A DNA stretch of 64,000 bases from Rhinopomastus cyanomelas (GCA_013400115.1 VXBP01004182.1:156632-220631); one strand, 5' to 3'; positions 22,785-34,188 are shown, numbered from the stretch's first letter. The notes: a model not told the origin generated them from the sequence alone. Numbers and translations: made by a program.

Positions 22785-23550
22785 ACTTCCACAGGGAGAA
22801 AGCTAGGTGCACAAACAGTTTCTCCACACAGACACGTCCTTTTAGGCCACCATCAAGGAACCGCACAACAACTGTAGCTTCTGCAAACATTACGACTGCA
22901 AACACAAACTTAACTTCCTGGGGTAACAGCACAACTGCAAGGGCAAATCTTAGCAAAAGGAACCCCTTCTTGGGGGTAGAGTGAGCACAAAACCCATCAA
23001 TGTGCCCCTGCCACTGTTCCGGGTTCGTTAGGTGGGTTATAGAAGTAATATTTGCAGTTCACTATTCACAGTTATGTTGAGGGGAGGTCTGCCATCCAAC
23101 ACCACAATGTCAGCAGCTACTCACGCCAGAACCTTCTGTGCTGCTTCCCAGAAACCCGTGCAAACCCCGCCTCGTTAGGTTCTCCAGCTGCACCAAGCTC
23201 ATGCACGAGGACACAGGTGGGCAGAGTCCAGCATCAGCCTTTATATAAGAGCAGAGCACCCGGGCTTTGCTGGGTGAGGTACTCAGCTAACACCACTGGG
23301 TGTTTGTGGGACACCAATTATCCTTGGTTTGCCAGCAACCAGTGAGCTCTGCAGATCTGCTGCTGCAAACATCACCACCACCTTCTAGACATGTTTTCAA
23401 ACCTCAGGAGTTCTGAAGACAGAGTTTATTCAGTATATTCAAGATAGTGCCAACCTAGTACTAGTTCTGCTCTATTTGCAGTCTGCTGCCCAATTCATAG
23501 AACACTGGGAGAAAAAGAGTTCAACACCCACAGAGTTTGGAGCTTCTCTT

Positions 23551-23690
23551 TCACAGACTCACAGAACATTAGGGATTGGAAGGGACCTCGAGAGATCATC
23601 CACCTGCCAAAGCCAGATCCCCTAAATCCAGTTGCACAGAAGCATATCCAGGTGGGTTTTAAGTGTCTCCAGAGAAGGAGACTCCACCAC
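23551..23690 (-). mobile_element. CR1 3' region, type 1
   Basis: 'cacagactcacagaacatta' to 'gagaaggagactccaccac'. A short deletion removes the 'agtccaatcccc' part. Confidence 0.9.
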
Positions 23691-23924
23691 TGCCCCTCTC
23701 AGAACAGCTCACAACGGGCTCTCTCAGCAAGGCTCTGCTAACACAGTTGTTCTTGCCTGTGAATAAAAACATGCTGCCATGTGTCTCCATATGACTTTGC
23801 CTGATGTGCAAACATAAGGCACAATTCAGGCGCTCACTTCTCTGCTGTGAAAGGACTTTGCTGCCATGGCTGCAGGGGAAATGAAATTACTTGCGAATTA
23901 AATGGCTGTTAATAACAGCCATAA

Positions 23925-24765
23925 CCTACTGGTAAAAGGGAACACTTTGGTGAATAAAATAAAATTCTATTTTGAGGGGCGCTGGATTGGGAACAGGTTG
24001 AAGGACAGAGCTCTGAGAGCTGTGGTCAGTGAGGAGTCAATCTGGAGGCCTGCGGTTAGTGCTGTTCCTCAGGGGTCAGTACTGGGTCCATTCCTACCCA
24101 GTAGATTCATCAATGACCTGGATAAGGGAGCAGCGTTTGCCCTCCACAAGTCTGCTGGTGACACCAAGCTGGGAGGAACGGCCAACATGCTGGAGGGCTG
24201 TGCTGCCATCCAGTGTGACCCAGACAGGCTGGAGAGTTGGACAGACAGAAAATTGATGAGTTCCCACAAAGGCAAGGGCAGAGTGCCACATCTGGGCCAG
24301 AACCACCACATGCATCAGCAGAGACTGGGTACTCATCTGCTGGAGAACAGCTCTGCAGAATAGGACCTAGGAGTTCTAGTGGACCATGGGCTAACTGTGG
24401 GCTAGCAATGTGCCCTTGTGGCCAAGAAGGCCACCAGTCTTTCGGGATGCATTAAGAATGTGGCCAGCACATTGAAGGAGGTTTGCCACCCCATCTACTC
24501 TGCTCTACTGAGGCCACATCTGGAGCACTGTATCCCATCCTGGGCTCTCCAGTTCAAGCAGTACAATCAAGCAGTACAAAGCACTACTAGAGAGCCCAAT
24601 GCAAAGCCACTAAGATGATCTTCCTCATGAGGAGAAGCTGAGAGAGCTGGAGCTGTTCAGCCTGGAGAGACGGAGACTGGGGAGAGATCCCATAGATATG
24701 TATAAATACCTTTAAGGGTGAGTGTCAGGATGATGGGACCTGAGACCACACTTTCTTAGCCTTTC
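23925..24765 (+). pseudogene. decayed CR1 ORF2 reverse transcriptase, 3' half
   Basis: This is a relic of CR1 ORF2, the reverse transcriptase-endonuclease that copies CR1 RNA into the genome. It begins inside the RT fingers/palm. The conserved VPQGSVLGP turn is readable around 24064-24090. The catalytic F/YADD box has become AGD, so one metal-binding aspartate is lost. A stop interrupts the frame near 24363, and the thumb part continues in other frames (SALLRPHLEHC near 24510). It ends in ORF2 C-terminal sequence with no 3' tail. A local duplication of 'caagcagtaca' occurs at about 24556-24578. It is older than the copy at 55991-58040. Confidence 0.85.
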
Positions 24766-25370
24766 TTAGCTAGAGACTAGTCCTGTCTCCTTACCATCGA
24801 GGCTGTCCCCGAATCCCACCGGCAGTCACACAAGGTGGGGCTGGCTGTGGCGCAAAATGTACATGTTAAAAGGAGACGTTTTCACTGCTGACTTGAGGGG
24901 AAATCCAGATGTGATCTAATTACTTCCTGGCCTCATCCACACTCTGAGAAGAAAATCAGAGCAATGTGACAGCATTTCATTAGAATTCATACTGCCCTGC
25001 AATTATGCCTTGGGAGCAGGGATATTATCCCATTGCCTCTCACTGTCACATTTGCCAAGACACAGCCTGCTGCTGCATCTCCTAGGTGTTATTAAACTGT
25101 TAGCTCCTGCTCCATGGCTGCCAGCTCCGCTCACCTGTTTGGGTTAGCCCGAACAGTGCCTGCAAGTCGCTTTGTCTCAGAAGACTTTCCAAGCAAAACA
25201 GAAGAAAACCTTTCTCATTGTCCTTCAAATATCCATTGTGAATGCTGCTTTGTCTGTGGGTTCCACAGCTCCGACAAGATGGGCTTAATTACGATGCTAA
25301 CTGGGCTTGCTGCCTTGGGGTTCTTTTCTCTGTTCCTACCTGTTTCTTCTCCCTAGTGAACCTTATCATG

Positions 25371-25672
25371 GACTCACAGAACATTAGGGATTGGAAGGGA
25401 CCTTGAAAGATCATCTAGTCCAATCCCCACAACACAGCAGGATCACCTAGACTAATAAGGAACATGTCCAGGCAGGTTTGAAACATCTGCAGAGAAGGAC
25501 ACTCCACACCCACCCTGGGCAGACCCTTCCAGGGCTCTGTCACCCTCACTGCGAGGAAGTTCCTTCTCACATTGATGTGGAACGTCCCATGTTCCAGCTC
25601 ACACCCATTGCCCCTTGTCCTAGCGTTAGATGCCACTGAGCTTCTAACACACATGTGTAGCAACCATCCTCC
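25371..25672 (-). mobile_element. CR1 3' region, type 1
   Basis: Tail 'gactcacagaacattaggga' to 'tgccactgagcttctaacac'. The 5' end fades into 'caaccatcctcccggac'. The 82-codon sense frame is open. Confidence 0.94.
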
Positions 25673-26944
25673 CGGACTTTTAGAGCGGCTTGTGCGCCAG
25701 ATGTGGAGGGTGATGGGCTAATTGTGTCACAAATCTAAACATGTTAATGAGAGAAGTTAATGCTGGAAGAGGATGTGGTGGGGGGAGTGGGGATGTGGAA
25801 GAAAGGAAACAGGAGAGCTGAAACAAACAAACAAGCAAAACAAGAGGAAACGTACAGGAAGGAACTTGGGCAAATGTCTGATTGGTGTGGGGAAAAAAGT
25901 CTCCTCCACTGAAGTTGCAAGGACCATCTGAGACTGTGAGAACCCCGCTGCAGGCTTCAGATCTCCCCTTTCTCCTTTGCCACTGCCCCCAGAGGCAATG
26001 TTTCTGGGCACAGCACCTACTAAATCCCTTCCACCTGAGCACAACGAGATTTTTGTCTTCTAGAAAGCTGGTTTGAATGAAAGCTAAAGGTCCCAGAGGA
26101 TGGAAATCTCCCTAAAGCACTGCTGGATCAAGCAACTGAGGAAGGAACTGAGGAACGCAACCCAAGCCCTAGTTTTCCCCTCCCACTTTGTTCCAGCCGG
26201 CAGCTGCTCTGCCTTGCAAAAGCCAGGTAATAGCCTCGGCGTCAGAAACAGCCCATAAAACTGGATGCAGCCCAAACACTGGCTGCCTCAGAGCCAAATC
26301 CTCATTCAAGGAAACACGTGCGTGTTGGAGTGAATTGTGCTGTAGTGCAATGGAGTAAAATCTTCTGTAGGCTCAGCAGGCCGTCTGGAGGCACCCTCTT
26401 GGACTCACCGGGATGAGCCCTGCTGCCCTCCCTTGGAGGTGAAGTCACCTGTTAACGCAAACAGCCTGGGAGTGATTCCAGACAGCACAGTTCATCATGT
26501 AAGCACCCGGGATTCAATCTGAGGCACCCTAACATCTTCAGGAAGTGTTTAAAGGAGCTTTATAGAACCAAGCACTTCACATATAAAATCCTGACGTTCC
26601 CAGCAGTAAAATGTGAAAGGCTCTGACTTCCCAACTGAGACTAATGGTGCCAAGGTGTTTGAGGTAGGACTCCTCCTTACCCTGAGACTAGGTGTTGCCC
26701 TTTAGATCTCTGGTTCCACTCTCGCAGATATCCCACCAGCATCCCTTTTTGCAAGGCTGATGGTAGCGCTGATGGTTCCAAACACATCCAACAGCCCACT
26801 GCTGAAGGTCATTTCACCTCCACCTGAGCCAGAGGACCTAGTAACCAGGCAACTGGTTATTCTTTCAGACAAAATGTTTAAAGTTGTCCTGCAGTGCCAA
26901 TAAATAAATATTTCGGATCTAGAGGTAGACAGGAAGAGTGACAG

Positions 26945-27020
26945 ACTTGCGCAGAGGCTTGTAGAAGTGGTTAGGATACTCTTGTAGGGAAGGTAAGTTC
27001 AAATCCCTGCACCAATAAAT
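26945..27020 (+). mobile_element. possible tRNA-derived SINE relic (MIR1_Amn-like)
   Basis: 'agtggttaggatact' (26966-26980) resembles a pol III A box. 'agttcaaatccctgc' (26996-27010) resembles a B box, and the spacing is close to that of a tRNA. The stretch cannot fold as a complete tRNA. This head matches my memory of old amniote SINEs. Confidence 0.4.
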
Positions 27021-27183
27021 AAGCGGTTCTCACATTACACCATCAGAACAACTTGGAAAACAACAGGCATGTTTGCTCCAGAACACGCTGCCCACTAGTT
27101 AGGACATTCCTTTGGGCTTCCATGTGACAGGGAGAGGGAGAAAACCATCATCCTTTCTGCCTTAGCTTGTGATACCATGAAGA

Positions 27184-27268
27184 TGCTGTTGCAGGGGGAT
27201 TGGACTAGATGATCTTTCGAGGTCCCTTCCAATCCCTAGTTGATTCTATGGTTCTATGGTTCTGTGTG
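27184..27268 (+). mobile_element. CR1 3' tail, type 1
   Basis: 'gttgcagggggattggacta' to a tail of three units: attctatg, gttctatg, gttctgtg. Confidence 0.9.
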
Positions 27269-27507
27269 ACCAAAAACAGTGCCACATGAAACCATACTTC
27301 ACAGCTCAGTTGCTCTAATCAAACCAAGTTCTTAACTACCTTAGAGTAGCTATAGCTATAGCCCCAGTACTCTCTCCAGCCTTCCCTCCTCTCCGGTTTG
27401 TGTTATTCAGGTTTCAAGTTGTTATGCTTTTTCTCTTGGGCAAATAATTGTCATCTGATGAGATGATGAGAAAATCTTAAGGCAAATAAAGATATCCAAC
27501 CCAAGGT

Positions 27508-27999
27508 GGTGGGGCCCCTCAGTTCCAGAAGGACACAGAGCTGCTGGAAAGAGTCCAGTGCAGAGCCAGAGAGATGATGAGGAAAGTGGAGCATCTCCCT
27601 GGTGAGGAAAGGCTGAGGGAGCTGGGTCTCTTGAGCTGGGAGAAGAGGAGACTGAGGGGTGACCTCATTGATGTTGATAAATATGAGAAGGGTGGGTGTC
27701 AGGAGGATGGAGCCAGGCTCTGCTCAGGGGCATCTAATGATAGGACAAGGGGCAGTGGGTGTCAGCTGGAACATGGGAGGTTCCACATCAATATGAGAAG
27801 GACCTTCTTCCTGGTGAGGGTGACAGAGCACTGGCAGGGGCTGCCCAGAGGGTGGTTGTGGAGTCTCCTTCTCTGGAGAGGTTTCAAACCCTCCTGGCCA
27901 TGTTCCTGTGTGACTGGATCTAGGTGATCCTGCTGTGGCGAGGGGATCAGACTGGATGATCTTTCGAGGTCCTTTCCAATCCTAATGGATTCTGTGATT
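27508..27999 (+). mobile_element. CR1 3' region, type 1, about 490 bases
   Basis: One of the best-preserved copies. It runs from 'ggtggggcccctcagttcca' through the complete ORF2 C-terminus and 3' UTR. The 117-codon frame at 27574-27927 stays open and keeps the family motif GxLGLLSWEKRRLRGDL-like. A one-base frame change occurs near the end ('cccagagggtggttg'). Confidence 0.96.
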
Positions 28000-30059
28000 T
28001 CCAACATTACAGTACTTCAGTCCTTTTCTGGATGTAACCCCGCCCCCCCGTTTTGGCCACCATGGACATTACTAATCAGAGACTTGGTGTTTTAATCAAA
28101 TCATAAGAGTGTTAAACAGCAAGAGAACAGCTACTCAGGTTGTGGCAGGGCGTCTGACATCCTGCACTGTTCCAAGCAGAATTGCATCACTCCAGGAATT
28201 ACGCAGCCAGAAAACAAGCGAAAAGTGCCTTTGGACTCCAAGTAAATGAAGCGCCAAGAAGTGCCCGTCAGGAGGTTCTGCTCTTCTGTGCTCCCAGTTC
28301 TAATCCTTCTGAGGAAAGAGAAGTGCGAGGAGAACACGCCAACGCGCACAGTGACGATACACAGTAACAGCCTTTAACTCTGTCGGCAGAGTTAAAGACG
28401 GGCAGGAACCTCCGCCAGCCGGGCAGTGCTGTGAGATCTGCAGGCTTATGCACGCTCCCGTAGCCACCAGCCTTACAGCTCCACGGACGTGTTTCATTTT
28501 TGTTTAAAGAAAGAGAAGGTGGCTGCTTTGTGGGGTCTGGGGGGTTTTGCCATTTCCTGCGCTGCACAGCTCCCCGTCCCGGTTACAGCGAAGGATCAGT
28601 GCCACCTACAGATGGGGATGAGAGCGGAGCACAGCTCCGAGCGAAGGGAAGCAAGATAGCGCGTCCGATCCTCCGTCCCCGATCTAGCTCAAACAAGCCC
28701 TCAGCACAGACAGACAGTTGGCATCAAGATTTACAGACCTATTCAGATCTCTTTATCTCCTCCTGCCATCTGAGCTCAAGAATTCCTGATACAAGACACC
28801 CCGGCAGGTGAGGTCTCGATGCTGCCCCGGCTGGATCAGGCTCTCCAACGCAGATTTCCTACGCAGATGAACAGAGCGGGACACACTGCAGTCAGGTCCT
28901 TTTCCATTGTTGCAGTTAATTTTGGCTGGTTGTTGTCCGAGCGAGTTCAAAGGCAAAAAACTCATCCTCCTCGATCGTGAGTGTCCATTAGATTCCAGAT
29001 GAATGATCTGAATAAAATGAAAACCAACCCAATTTCTCACCCCCAACCAAACTACATTAAACCAAACCTAAAACCTCAAATGGGCTTGCAGTAAGGCTGG
29101 CAAACAGAGCTCACTAGTCCAGGTGGTTTAAGTGTTAGCCGCGGCTTAGCGTCTATTCCTGCTGAAGACAGGAAAGGAGCAGAGGTGGCTGAGTTATCAG
29201 ATCTAGTCTGAGCTCATGAAACTCGAGCCAGTTCATATGCATTCCCTGCCTCCCTACACACATCAACACGTGTGACGCAGCGGCACTCAGTGGCTACCTC
29301 AAGGTTCCTCTTGTGGTGGCTGGAACAGAGGCTAATCTGACACCGCCGGGACCGCAGACAATTCATCCACCTCACCAAAGGGGCTGTGGTCACCCTACTG
29401 CAAAGGCTTGAGTTCCCACAGGGGTGGCTGATGTATGGTGAAGGAACAAGTGGTAACTCCAGGTTTGAAAGACAGCACGTGGCTAACTGCTGGTGCTGGG
29501 CATAAGGAACATGTGGTAACTAAGGCTCACGAGGCTAGAGAAACAGAGCCTTTTACGTCTTCTGCTGCTGCTCACTTCCTGCGTAACCTCGGTGCTAGTC
29601 TCTCAGAGACTGGGCTTTGCTCTGTGTAAGAGAGGGTTAGTATTACTTACTTACCTGACAGAGATGAGATTACATGAAACTAGCTAAAGCCGCAAGACTC
29701 TCCTAGGGAGAGCTCATTTGGAGAGGCAGTTATAACTATTAGTGCTGCTGGCGCATGGCACGGAAATTCAGAGGCTTTAGGGGCTTTAAAAGAGCAGAGT
29801 AGGAAGTCATTGCTGACCTCTCCTTTTAAAACTTACTGCAAACTCTGACCTTCTGTTTCCCATGACAGGACAAATATTGTTTTATGAGTTGTCGGGAATT
29901 TCTTCAAATTATTTATTGCCAGCATTCGACCTACCTGGAAACAGTCGAGCACAAAAGAAAGAAGGAAAACAGGCTCAAAGATTGGTTGTGCAGCAGAGCA
30001 GTCCATTTAAAAGTAATGGGAGTCTGTGGCAGAAGCTGTAGTTTGTCCACCTCCTGCTT
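28000..30059. other. CR1-free unique block of about 2 kb
   Basis: Contains the CpG-rich segment at 28250-29000 and a spaced repeat of 'aaggaaca(a/t)gtggtaact' at 29440-29457 and 29505-29522. Frames at 28268-28811 on both strands follow the high GC and show no known domain. Confidence 0.4.
28250..29000. promoter_or_regulatory. CpG-rich block, possible weak CpG island
   Basis: By eye there are about 40 CpG dinucleotides in 750 bases, against very few in most of the window. Clusters include aacgcgcac (about 28340), tagcgcgtccgatcctccg (about 28657) and gctccgagcga (about 28635). Several potential SP1-like or CpG-binding sites occur, but no TATA box or obvious exon follows. A promoter of an unlisted or noncoding transcript is possible. 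Confidence 0.35.
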
Positions 30060-30213
30060 TCACAGAATCACAGAACATCAGGGATTGGAAGGGACCTCAA
30101 GAGATCATCCAGTCCAATCCCACCGCTACAGCAGGATCCCCTAGATCCAGTTGCACAGGAACATGGCCAGGCGGGTTTGAAAAGTCTCCAGAGAAGGAAA
30201 CTCCACAGCCCCC
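30060..30213 (-). mobile_element. CR1 3' region, type 1, with snap-back junction
   Basis: Tail 'cacagaatcacagaacatca' to 'aactccacagccccc'. At its truncated end the sequence folds on itself: aactccacag (30199-30208) and ctgtggagtt (30214-30223) are perfect complements 5 bases apart. A perfect 16-base duplication follows. Confidence 0.93.
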
Positions 30214-30223
30214 CTGTGGAGTT

Positions 30224-30255
30224 CCTTATTCCAAATCTTCCTTATTCCAAATCTT
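30224..30255. repeat. perfect 16-base tandem duplication
   Basis: 'ccttattccaaatctt' occurs twice in direct succession, adjacent to the snap-back at the 5' junction of the CR1 copy. Confidence 0.9.
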
Positions 30256-30328
30256 CCTTTTGAACAAAAAAGTAACAAGATAGAAAAAAAATAAAGAAGT
30301 CCTAGAAAATTATTTCTCCAACTTAGAT

Positions 30329-30462
30329 GATCACAGAACATTAGGGACTGGAAGGGACCTCGAAGGATCATCCACAATACCCCTGCCACAGCAGGATCCC
30401 CTAGATCCAGTCGCACAGGAACATGGCCAGGAGGGTTTGAAACATCTCCAGAGAACGAGACT
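30329..30462 (-). mobile_element. CR1 3' region, type 1
   Basis: 'gatcacagaacattagggac' to 'catctccagagaacgagac'. About 115 bases from the previous copy, same orientation. Confidence 0.93.
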
Positions 30463-31353
30463 TTAATTAGTTAATTCTGCAGCTCTGCTAATTATTTTCT
30501 GTAGCTATTGAGGCAGATGCTCAGTTGATAATAATTCCCATAATCTTAGAGAAATGTTTTAATTCATTAAGTGACCTTTCACATTCTGTTGACTTGTGCT
30601 GGATGCAGTTGCCAAACACTTGTGTCCTTTGGCTCTCTAGAGCCCAATCAGCACACAAGTGGATTGCACTGTGTAACTAAGTCTGACATTGAGTACTTCC
30701 ACAATTTAGTGAATTTATAAATCCATTGTTTATTAAACATCTTTATATTGGTCTCACAAAACGCAGTTGAAATACGCTAAAGTGTCTTGTACTTTATAAC
30801 CGGATCAAATTGATTTGAAATAGCCATTTCCTAAAGCTCTGCAGAACTGATGTAAATCAATTATTCCAGACGAGTGAAACTCGCAACCTGCTCATCTATC
30901 TTGTAGCACATGAATGTTCCTCATTTGTTATCATCAGGGCCCGCTTTTGCACTTTGCCCTCCAATTTTTCTCCTTGTGAATGACAGACTAATGGGAAAGG
31001 AGTCCAAAACAAAGCCTAGGCTCTTAAACAACACCTTACTAAGACAGCAGCTACGTGAATAAAAATGAACTGCTTCTCAGCCAGGAAAGATCCGTGACAC
31101 TTCGGAGAGAAAGCACTGCATGCTAACTTATGCTGCTGGTACCTTGCAAGCTTTGGACCAAACAGTTATTCCACCTGCCCAGTTATTCCCTCTATAACAG
31201 ACAAAATAGCATTTACATCAAAGTGAGATTATAATATTGAAATCAAAGAGAAGTGATTATTGAGTTATGTTGACCAAGTGCACCAGAAAATGCACCAGAA
31301 AATGTTACTCAGGCCAAGGATAACTACGGAACTGTGTGGATAATATTCAGAGA
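30463..31353. other. AT-rich unique block, possible conserved noncoding DNA
   Basis: Bases 30463-30880 contain taattagttaatt, ctaattatttt and tgatttgaaatag-type AT-rich motifs with no repeats. A perfect 12-base duplication (tgcaccagaaaa twice) lies at 31279-31302. Confidence 0.35.
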
Positions 31354-31565
31354 ACCACAGAATCACAGAACATTAGGGACTGGAAGGGACCTAGAAAGAT
31401 CATCCAGTCTGATCCCCTCGCCACAGCATGATCCCCTGATCCAGTCGCACAGGAACACTCCAGATGGGTTTGAAACCTCTTCAGAGAAGGACACTTCACA
31501 ACCTCCCTGGGCAGCCCCTTTCAGGGCTTCGTCACCCTCACTGTGCAGAAGTTCCTCCTCATATT
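31354..31565 (-). mobile_element. CR1 3' region, type 1
   Basis: 'accacagaatcacagaacat' to 'aagttcctcctcatattc'. Its truncated end abuts the tail of the next '-' copy. Confidence 0.95.
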
Positions 31566-32114
31566 CATAGAATCATAGAATCACTACAGACTGGAAGGGA
31601 CCTCGAAAGATCATCTAGTCCAATCCACCTGCATCAGCAGGATCACCTAAACCAAGTCACACAGGAACCTATTCAGTCGGGTCTTGAATATCTCCAGTGA
31701 GGGAGACTCCACAACCCCCCTGGGCAGCCTGTTCCAGTGCTCCGTCACCCTCACCATGAAGAAGTTCCTTCTCAGGTTGATGTGGAACCTCCTGTGCTCC
31801 AGCTGACACCCACTGCCCCTTGTCCTATCACTGGGTGCCCCTGGCAGAGCCTGGCTCCATCCTCCTGACACCCACCCTTCACATATTTATCAACATTAAT
31901 GGGGTCACCCCTCAGTCTCCTTTTCTCCCAGCTCAAGAGCCCCAGCTCCCTCAGCCTTTCCTCCCTCCATCATCTCTGTGGCTCTGCACTGGCCTCTCTC
32001 CAGCAGCATTGTGTCCTTCTGGAACTGAGGGGCCCAGAACCGGACACAAGATTCCAGCTGTGGTCTCATCAGGGCAGAGTAGAGGGGAAGGAGAACCTCT
32101 CTTGATCTGCTAAC
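31566..32114 (-). mobile_element. CR1 3' region, type 1, about 550 bases
   Basis: Double tail 'atagaatcatagaatcacta', complete 3' UTR and ORF2 C-terminus, reaching 'cttgatctgctaacc'. The 3' UTR differs slightly from the neighbour ('cctattcagtcgggtcttga'), so the two are independent insertions rather than a duplication. Confidence 0.96.
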
Positions 32115-34131
32115 CGTGACAAATCTTGAATGTCTTAACTTCTGGTGGTAGCTGCTAAACCGAGTGTTAAAACAAAAGCATCATATTCAATTCCTCTAAA
32201 TGAATTGCAAGTTATAGTAGAAGTTGGAATTACCAGGTAATCTGAAGCCTCCTGCTAGTCTGATTTACAAAAACCTAACCCCCTCATTGTACATTTCCTG
32301 GAAGTACAAAATGGCATCAAATATCTTCTCACCTAGTAAAGTTCTTCTATTGCAGAAAAACAATCACTGGTGACTTCATGAATTTTAATAGAGCAATTGC
32401 ACACTGTTCAATACTGGTACATTTAGTAGCTCTCTTTCTGTGACACTTCAGTTAACCTTTCATGTACAGTAATGCAAAACATCCCTTCTGCAGAATCCAT
32501 CACAATGAGACCAAACCTTCCAAAGTCTCACATGACATCCTCAAGTGCAGCTAATGAAAAGTGACACTGAATTATCTGGGATCATGCAAATACCAGAGGA
32601 GAGATTGCCTTTGCCTATGAAGACTCTAGCTGCTGTCTCTGACTGGCATGTTCCACTCAGCACTGGCCTCATTAGTTACCCGCAGTTTTTCTTGCTGCTA
32701 AAGTGAGCCAAGAAAACATTTAAAGCTTCAACAATGCCCTTGATTGTGATGGTAGGAATAATAGACCTCAAAGTTAGATGCTATCAAGGTAGAGATTTGC
32801 AAACTTGATTTATCTCAAAGCAGTGAAGAAGCTAAGAGATCACTGATTCACATGGGGGTGAGGACATGGGCTGTGTTGTAATGTTGTTTGTCTCACGGAT
32901 ACCGCAGACTTCGTATTGCCCAGCCAAATTCTTGGCTGAGGTACAGATGCTTTATGTCATATTACAAGGGACATTAAGCTGCACAATGAACATATTCAGC
33001 TCAGGATGTCCTCCTCATGGATGGCTGAACTATACCTCTACACCTACACACTGGAGTGGCTTTCAGCTCACTTGACCCCAGTTCATGTTAACAGGGAGTG
33101 AAACAGGATTTTTTGCAGCTCAGTTTTTGTGGCTGGTTTCAAACAGAGCCTGCTTTGCATATAATCACAGAATTGCTGAGGTTGGAAAAGACTTGTGTCC
33201 AGCTCTCAGCTCCTCATTTCAAGACACAGAACTTGGAAACCTGAAAAGAAGGAGGTTCCACATCAATGTGAGAAGGATCTTCTTCCCAGTGAGGGTGACA
33301 GAGTCCTGGAAAGAGCTGCCCAGGGAGGTTGTGGAGTCTCCTTCTCTGGAGACATTTCAAACCTGCCTGGCCACGTTGCCATGCGACTGGATCTAGGGGA
33401 TCCTGCTCTGGCAGGGGGATTAGGAAGGATGATTTTTCAAGGTCCCTTCCAACCCCTGATGTTCTGTGAATCTGGAAGCAGAAATGGCCAGAACTCTGGT
33501 TCACCAAGACCAGTGCTCGGCGCGTGCGTTCCATGCTTGACCATTCAGACCCATCGCATAGGAACTTACAGAAGTACAAGTATTATTTTCCTCTAATTTT
33601 CCAAATTAGATGGATTGAGAGACATTACAAAGGCAGCCAAACAAGAAGCCACCGCTAGAACAGAGCATCACGCCCTGTGTTCCATGAGCAGGTTTTGCAA
33701 CAATACTCCTTTAGCACCGAACTGCAAACTGAGGCTGGTTCTCAGAGCTGACCTAGAATACACAGGCGGCATCAATCAGGCAGATTTGATGGTGTTTGCT
33801 TTTGTTGTGGCAGAACTGTGGATCTGATTAACATGCACAGTCGGAATACACAGAGGAAGCGCACAACACAAATATGAAATAAAACACCTAGTGAAATGCA
33901 GCGCAGGACGCATCGATTTACAGGGTAAGGGGATGTTAGCAGAGCGAGCACTCCAGAACAGCACTGCTGAGAGGATTCCAGCACAGCACAGCTGCACTCG
34001 CCGTGGTCCCCTCACACGCTGCTGCCTCTCAGGAATTGGGGTCTGTTTAACCTTTCAAGTTAACTGTGCTAATGCCAAGAAGTTGTCTTTTCTCCTCTCT
34101 TAGCAAATAACTAAGTAAAATATTTATTTCC
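32115..34131. other. unique sequence around one CR1 pair
   Basis: 32115-33161 and 33475-34131 show no repeat and no recognisable gene. Confidence 0.3.
33162..33474 (+). mobile_element. CR1 3' region, type 1, preceded by a short '-' tail
   Basis: Bases 33162-33192 match a reversed tail of another CR1 class ('aatcacagaattgctgaggt'). After about 55 unclear bases a '+' type 1 copy runs from 'ggaggttccacatcaatgtg' (33250) to 'gatgttctgtgaatctgg' (33474). This is another '-' then '+' pair. Confidence 0.9.
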
Positions 34132-34188
34132 TAGACTAGATGATCTTTCAAGGTCCCTTCCAACCTCTAATGTCCTGTGATTCTGTGG
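34132..34188 (+). mobile_element. CR1 3' tail, type 1, 57 bases
   Basis: 'agactagatgatctttcaag' to 'tgtcctgtgattctgtgg'. Confidence 0.85.

Larger units (their letters stand above)
21943..23550. other. unique sequence with hairpin and TATA-like motif
   Basis: Contains the long hairpin at 22693-22784 and a 'ttatataaga' motif at 23241-23250. Frames of 150 and 97 codons are open here, but the first spans the hairpin and neither has recognisable domains. Confidence 0.35.
24766..27183. other. unique sequence around one CR1 copy
   Basis: Holds the CR1 at 25371-25672 and a tRNA-like SINE relic near 26945. The 120-codon '-' frame at 25680-26042 is rich in low-complexity runs and resembles no family. 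Confidence 0.35.

Noticed and set aside
22532..22984. 150-codon frame as a protein
   Set aside because: It runs through both arms of the hairpin and is rich in Ser/Thr/Asn runs with no family resemblance.
25680..26042. 120-codon '-' frame as a gene
   Set aside because: Low-complexity translation (Leu/Pro/Ser runs), overlapped by another frame on the same strand, no domain.
26945..27020. functional tRNA gene
   Set aside because: No acceptor stem pairing and no anticodon arm; only box-like motifs.
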